DNA of 10,968 nt from Anammoximicrobium sp032229885 (GTDB lineage Bacteria > Planctomycetota > Planctomycetia > Pirellulales > Pirellulaceae). Below, one piece after another: positions 7,717 through 10,968 of this stretch. Below the pieces are notes generated by a model. The model saw nothing but the letters and a program-made list of their open reading frames with translations. It was not told where the DNA came from and did not search any database. Positions within the stretch are counted from its first letter, which is position 1. Every line of letters starts with the position of its first letter. The stretch covers positions 1 to 10,968 of the forward strand of contig JAVYAJ010000130.1 in NCBI GenBank assembly GCA_032229885.1, written 5' to 3'. The position numbers were made by a program, and so were the translations under genes.

Positions 7717-10086
7717 CTACGGATCCGCGTCCTGGCGGACAAAAAACACGCGATCGATGTACACGGCAGTGACCTCGCCCGGCCGTTTGGGCGGCGCGGC
7801 CCACAAGTAGGTGTCCTTGGTCAGGACGTGCGCGCCCAGCTCGAAGACGCGATACTGGTCGCCCACCGCGTCCGAGACGGCGACGCTTCGGTGCGCCACG
7901 CCGCGTTTGGCGTCCGCGTCGTAAATGCCCATCGTCATGGCCGGGCCATCGGCAGCCCGCGCTTCGACGCGCGCACAGACGTACACTCGCCAGCGATCGG
8001 TCGAGACAAAATCGTCGCCCATCCGCAACTGGACCGCCCATTCATAGTGATCGCCCGGCATTCGCGCGGCCCGGCCGTCGGACGCCTGTGGGTCATCCAC
8101 CAACTCGGCCCACCGGCCTTCGCCCGCCAGGTTGAACTGGTTGTCCTGAGCGTCGAACCAACGTTCGGGCGGCAGGTCGCGGCATTGTTCGGGCGGCGGC
8201 GCCGGCGGGCGAACGCGGCTGCGCAGCGTCGGTTCGTAATTCTCGAACGCCTGCCCCTCGCGATATTGGCCCACCTTCCACTGGCGGCACAAGCGGATGA
8301 AATCCTCGACCGCCGCTTGCGGATCGGACGGTCCCAGAAACTCGGCGTCACTCATCTGCGCCGCGCGTTTCAGCGCGTTGTACCGTTGCAGCCAGGCGTG
8401 ATCCAAGGGCAACCGTTCGCGACGGACCCGTTCGGCCAGCACGGGGTCATCGGCCACGGCCTGCGCGGCCTGCTCGAACAACCGCGTGGCCTGATTCAGC
8501 CGGTCCAACTTGAGCCAGCCGGACGTGTCGTTCATAAAACATCGCAAGTAAACCCCGGACTGTTCGGCCCCGTCGTGAATCAGGTCCAGGTACGCCTGCA
8601 GGTGCGGCGCAGCCGGACCGTAATATCCCTCGAGGAACTCGCGGAACAGGGCCTGTGCGTCCCGCTGTGGCTGCCACAACAGGTGGGCGATCACCCAGGC
8701 GCGCATCCGGACAAAATCGCCTACCGAACTGCCCGCGTCACCCTGTTCAAACAGCCCGGTCACGTGGTGATCGACGAAGAATCGGATGTTGGGCGCCAAC
8801 ACCCGCAGGTTCGCGTGCGGGAGGATGTAATTGCTGAAGTTGGTCACATAATCCCAGATGAACAACTGGGGCGCGATCTTGCTCCAGCCTTCGATGTCTC
8901 GCTTGAACTTTTCGTTTTGCGGGCCATCGGCCAAGGTCTGGACGAACGAACACTCGATCGAGCACAGGCGGATGATGACGTTGTGACGCGGTTTGGTCAC
9001 TCGCGGCGGTTCGCGCGTGTATTGATAGGCGAGTGTTTCGACCAGGACGTCCGGGAACTCGCGTTCGACGGACTCGGCCACCGCGTTCACAAATCGCAGC
9101 ATCAGCCCGGACGGCGCGCCCTCTTCTTGCTCGACCGCCCGACATGCCTCGCACTCGCACCGGCCGTGCCAATCGTTCTGGCTGATCGAGACGAACTTGG
9201 CGCCCGGCGAGTTCCGTAGGTTTGCCAGCACGTTCTTCGTCAGCTCGCGCCGCATGGCGTCGTTCGTCAGACACAATTGGGCGTGCTCGGTCGTGCGCCG
9301 CCCGTTGATCTCGCTGTACCACTCTGGGTGCTCGGAAAAGTACTTCGCCGGCGGAAGCAGCGGATAGAACGTGTGTACGAACCCGCAGAACGACAGATGC
9401 CCGCCGTAGTTGTCCGAGATGCCATGAAAGTGACCATTCAGCTTCAGTCGGGCGGCCAACACGGGATCGAACGCGTCGCGATAGAAGGCTTCGCGGGACT
9501 GCAATTGCGGCGCATAGCCGACATTCTGCGGCTCGATCCGCAGCGTGGGTTTGTGCGGCAGGAGCGATTCGGTCGAGGTCCACCAGCGGCAGCCGACGAT
9601 GTCTTCGAGGAACGTATAGACCGCGTACAGCGTGCCGCGCGCTCCCTGGCCGATCAAGATCAGATCGGGACCGCACGTGCGCACGACCACGCCATCGGCC
9701 CCCAGCGCAGCCGCGTCCAGCTCGGGCAGCAGCTCGGCCGTCCCTCGGCACTGGCCGACCAGAATCCGCTTTGTCTCGCGTTTCCCAGCGGCGGAGCCGG
9801 TCTGCGGACCAGGCTCTGACGTCGCCGGCTTGGCGTCCTGTTTCTCGCCATCGACCGCCTGGCCCTCGGCGATGATCGGCAGCCGTACACCGGTCACGGC
9901 CGCCAGATGCTCTTGTAGCTCGCGGGCCGCCGTCTGCTCGACGGCGGTCGCCGCGGCCGGGATGATGATCGTATACTCGCTATGGCCCGCATCGGCCAGC
10001 AACAGCTCGTCCGCGGCCCGTCCATCACCGCCCCACGCCGCGGCGATCGCGCCCAGCAGGGCAGCCCACAATCGAAAATGCGTCAT
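7717..10086 (-). CDS. Secreted DUF4838 family protein, likely carbohydrate-active
   Basis: DUF4838 proteins resemble glycoside hydrolases with GH20/GH67-type accessory N-terminal domains; substrate and catalysis are unproven here. Visible in 789 residues: signal peptide (1-24 or 1-25; WAALLGAIAAAW core, GRA-AD cleavage), alpha/beta N-terminal domain (about 35-190) ending in GARGTLYAVYTFLEDIVGC (148-166) and RWW, the central DUF4838 region (about 195-460) with SQNDWHGRCECEAC (302-315; cysteines 310, 312, 315), a helical part with FLEGYYGP (484-491), and a C-terminal beta-rich region (about 660-789) that could bind carbohydrate. A polar Gln/Lys/Pro/Gly linker (about 76-104) interrupts the N-terminal domain. 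The ATG at 10086 is preceded by AGGAG 10 nt upstream. It starts 66 nt after greA on the same strand with no terminator between, so some co-transcription is possible. The family is confident, the activity unknown. Confidence 0.9.
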   Translation of the reverse strand: MTHFRLWAALLGAIAAAWGGDGRAADELLLADAGHSEYTIIIPAAATAVEQTAARELQEHLAAVTGVRLPIIAEGQAVDGEKQDAKPATSEPGPQTGSAAGKRETKRILVGQCRGTAELLPELDAAALGADGVVVRTCGPDLILIGQGARGTLYAVYTFLEDIVGCRWWTSTESLLPHKPTLRIEPQNVGYAPQLQSREAFYRDAFDPVLAARLKLNGHFHGISDNYGGHLSFCGFVHTFYPLLPPAKYFSEHPEWYSEINGRRTTEHAQLCLTNDAMRRELTKNVLANLRNSPGAKFVSISQNDWHGRCECEACRAVEQEEGAPSGLMLRFVNAVAESVEREFPDVLVETLAYQYTREPPRVTKPRHNVIIRLCSIECSFVQTLADGPQNEKFKRDIEGWSKIAPQLFIWDYVTNFSNYILPHANLRVLAPNIRFFVDHHVTGLFEQGDAGSSVGDFVRMRAWVIAHLLWQPQRDAQALFREFLEGYYGPAAPHLQAYLDLIHDGAEQSGVYLRCFMNDTSGWLKLDRLNQATRLFEQAAQAVADDPVLAERVRRERLPLDHAWLQRYNALKRAAQMSDAEFLGPSDPQAAVEDFIRLCRQWKVGQYREGQAFENYEPTLRSRVRPPAPPPEQCRDLPPERWFDAQDNQFNLAGEGRWAELVDDPQASDGRAARMPGDHYEWAVQLRMGDDFVSTDRWRVYVCARVEARAADGPAMTMGIYDADAKRGVAHRSVAVSDAVGDQYRVFELGAHVLTKDTYLWAAPPKRPGEVTAVYIDRVFFVRQDADP

Positions 10087-10152
10087 CGTCCGCTTTCTCC
10101 TGTTCGAGGTTCATTCTGGACTCGCGGCGGGCGCCGGGCCAGCAAGGGCGTT

Positions 10153-10632
10153 TCAATCCGCATAGCGAATGCTCAGGACTTGAAATCGCAGCTTGCCCTT
10201 GGGCACGTCGATTTCAGCGACGTCGCCGACCTTCTTGCCCAACAAGCCTTGGCCGACGGGGCTGGAAATCAGATACCTACCGGCGTCATAATCCTCGTCG
10301 CCCTTGCCGACCAGCGTAAACTCCTCTTCCTCGTCAAAGTCCAAATCCTTGACGACCACGGTCGCTCCGAAGCCCACCTCGTCTTTGGGCAGCTTGTCAG
10401 GATCGACGATCGATGCGCGCGCCAGATCGCTTTTCATCTGGTTGATTTTGGCCTGCAACAAGCCCATCGCCTCGCGCTGCGCATGGTACTCGGCATTTTC
10501 GCTCAAGTCGCCTTCGGACCGAGCCTGCGCGATCTTGTCAGCGATCTCGGGCAACTCTTCGCGTTCCAGGCGATCGACTTCCGCCTTGCGGCGGTTGTAC
10601 GCCTCGCGAGTCATCGGGACGTAGTCGGACAT
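10153..10632 (-). CDS. greA: Transcription elongation (transcript cleavage) factor GreA
   Basis: Rescues backtracked RNA polymerase by entering the secondary channel and stimulating cleavage of the extruded RNA 3' end. The 159 residues match the usual length (about 158). The N-terminal antiparallel coiled coil (1-80) carries the signature EGDLSENAEYH (40-50). Its tip acids D42 and E45 correspond to the metal-positioning acids of E. coli GreA. The C-terminal FKBP-like domain (about 88-157) includes SSPVGQGLLGKKVGD (123-137). An acidic run DFDEEEE (98-104) in that domain is unusually dense. The ATG at 10632 follows GAGGG with a 7-nt gap. A strong terminator ends 17 nt upstream of the ATG, so expression must pass through it. 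A 66-nt gap without a terminator leads to the DUF4838 gene. Confidence 0.97.
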   Translation of the reverse strand: MSDYVPMTREAYNRRKAEVDRLEREELPEIADKIAQARSEGDLSENAEYHAQREAMGLLQAKINQMKSDLARASIVDPDKLPKDEVGFGATVVVKDLDFDEEEEFTLVGKGDEDYDAGRYLISSPVGQGLLGKKVGDVAEIDVPKGKLRFQVLSIRYAD

Positions 10633-10649
10633 GATTTTTCCCTCGTAAC

Positions 10650-10687
10650 AAAAAAGAACGACCTCCCGTTGAGGGGGGAGGCCGCTC
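10650..10687 (-). terminator. Intrinsic terminator in the greA leader (attenuator candidate)
   Basis: On the minus strand a 12-bp stem (10687-10676 with 10667-10656, two G-U pairs) encloses an 8-nt loop. It is followed by T6 (complement of 10655-10650). The end lies only 17 nt before the greA ATG, and the ribosome site sits in that gap. No promoter fits between hairpin and start codon, so greA transcripts must begin upstream and read through. From the predicted start near 10706, the terminated product would be about 57 nt. E. coli greA is known to have a terminated leader that yields GraL RNAs. The similarity here is of arrangement, not of sequence. Confidence 0.85.
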
Positions 10688-10712
10688 GTAGTGACGCCGA
10701 CTGGCAGCCTTC

Positions 10713-10741
10713 ATTCTGCGCAATGGGCCAAGGCGTGTAAA
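10713..10741 (-). promoter_or_regulatory. Likely greA promoter upstream of the leader terminator
   Basis: On the minus strand, TTTACA (10741-10736) lies 17 nt before CAGAAT (10718-10713). The -35 box has one mismatch to consensus and the -10 box has two. The predicted start near 10706 is 19 nt before the hairpin. It is the only good promoter pair I see between the repeat cluster and greA. Confidence 0.5.
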
Positions 10742-10804
10742 GACGGAGATCGGCTGCCGAACGCGAAAACAAATCCTGAGAACATGCGCCCTATACGTCC
10801 TAAC

Positions 10805-10966
10805 GCGGGCTAGCGCCCGCAACCCAAGAATCTGTTTGGCCGAAGGCCTCCGATTACCGTAGCCTGGGGCGACGCCCCAGGGCTGGCGCCGCGCGCGTGC
10901 CTCTTTTGGCCGAAGGCCATATTCATCCTGGCTGCGGCGATACGGTGATGTTGGCCTTCAGCCAAC
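10805..10966. repeat. Cluster of intergenic hairpin repeats (REP-like)
   Basis: Five short palindromes lie in 160 bp. GCGGGC/GCCCGC occupies 10805-10820 and CCTGGGGC/GCCCCAGG 10863-10881 (8-bp stem, loop GAC). TTTGGCCGAAGGCC occurs twice in direct orientation, at 10835-10848 and 10905-10918. GTTGGC/GCCAAC occupies 10950-10966. None is followed by a T run. Similar elements are, as far as I recall, common between genes in planctomycetes. No open frame here looks coding, and the cluster may continue past the window end. Confidence 0.65.
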
Positions 10967-10968
10967 AC

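Noticed and set aside
5969..8041. 690-codon minus-strand open frame opposite the parvulin gene
   Set aside because: It is Arg-rich and repetitive, overlaps the end of the DUF4838 gene on the same strand in another frame, and shows no domain. The plus-strand gene has a signal peptide and parvulin features.
7828..9219. 463-codon plus-strand open frame opposite the DUF4838 gene
   Set aside because: Antisense shadow. The minus strand carries the recognisable DUF4838 protein with signal peptide and ribosome site.

Overview
GC-rich bacterial chromosome segment. It carries one RNA gene, five protein genes and several non-coding signals. The most likely source is a planctomycete. This is an inference from four things: a secreted DUF4838 protein of the kind common in that phylum, a GAF-SpoIIE phosphatase, a secreted parvulin with a very long Pro/Gly-rich linker, and intergenic DNA with short tandem arrays and GGCCGAAGGCC / CCTGGGGCGACGCCCCAGG-type hairpins. 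No phage, transposase, CRISPR or toxin gene was seen, so the gene content is mostly housekeeping.

Left part, minus strand, read from right to left: a GAF plus SpoIIE-type PP2C phosphatase gene (about 1953 to 376), then tRNA-Leu(GAG) (329 to 246), then a near-textbook intrinsic terminator (234 to 195). The likely tRNA promoter lies across the stop codon of the phosphatase gene. Beyond the terminator is a 17-bp tandem repeat (60-144).

A non-coding stretch of about 577 bp (1954-2530) separates the phosphatase gene from mfd. It holds a hairpin and a 70-bp array of ten 7-bp units, which ends just upstream of a plausible mfd promoter.

Centre, plus strand: mfd (2531-5854), the transcription-repair coupling factor with all its helicase motifs, then a secreted SurA/parvulin-like protein (about 5951-7591). 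The latter has its own TTGCAG-18-TATAAT promoter, embedded in the 3' end of mfd.

Right part, minus strand: greA (10632-10153), then 66 nt later a secreted 789-residue DUF4838 protein (10086-7717), convergent with the parvulin gene. The notable feature is in front of greA. A strong hairpin plus T6 terminator ends only 17 nt before the start codon, behind a good promoter (TTTACA-17-CAGAAT). greA therefore appears to be read through a leader terminator, an arrangement that parallels the terminated greA leader (GraL) of E. coli. The last 170 bp hold a cluster of intergenic hairpin repeats that runs to the window edge.

Functionally, mfd and greA both act on stalled or backtracked RNA polymerase, but they lie far apart on opposite strands. 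The window shows no link between them beyond proximity.
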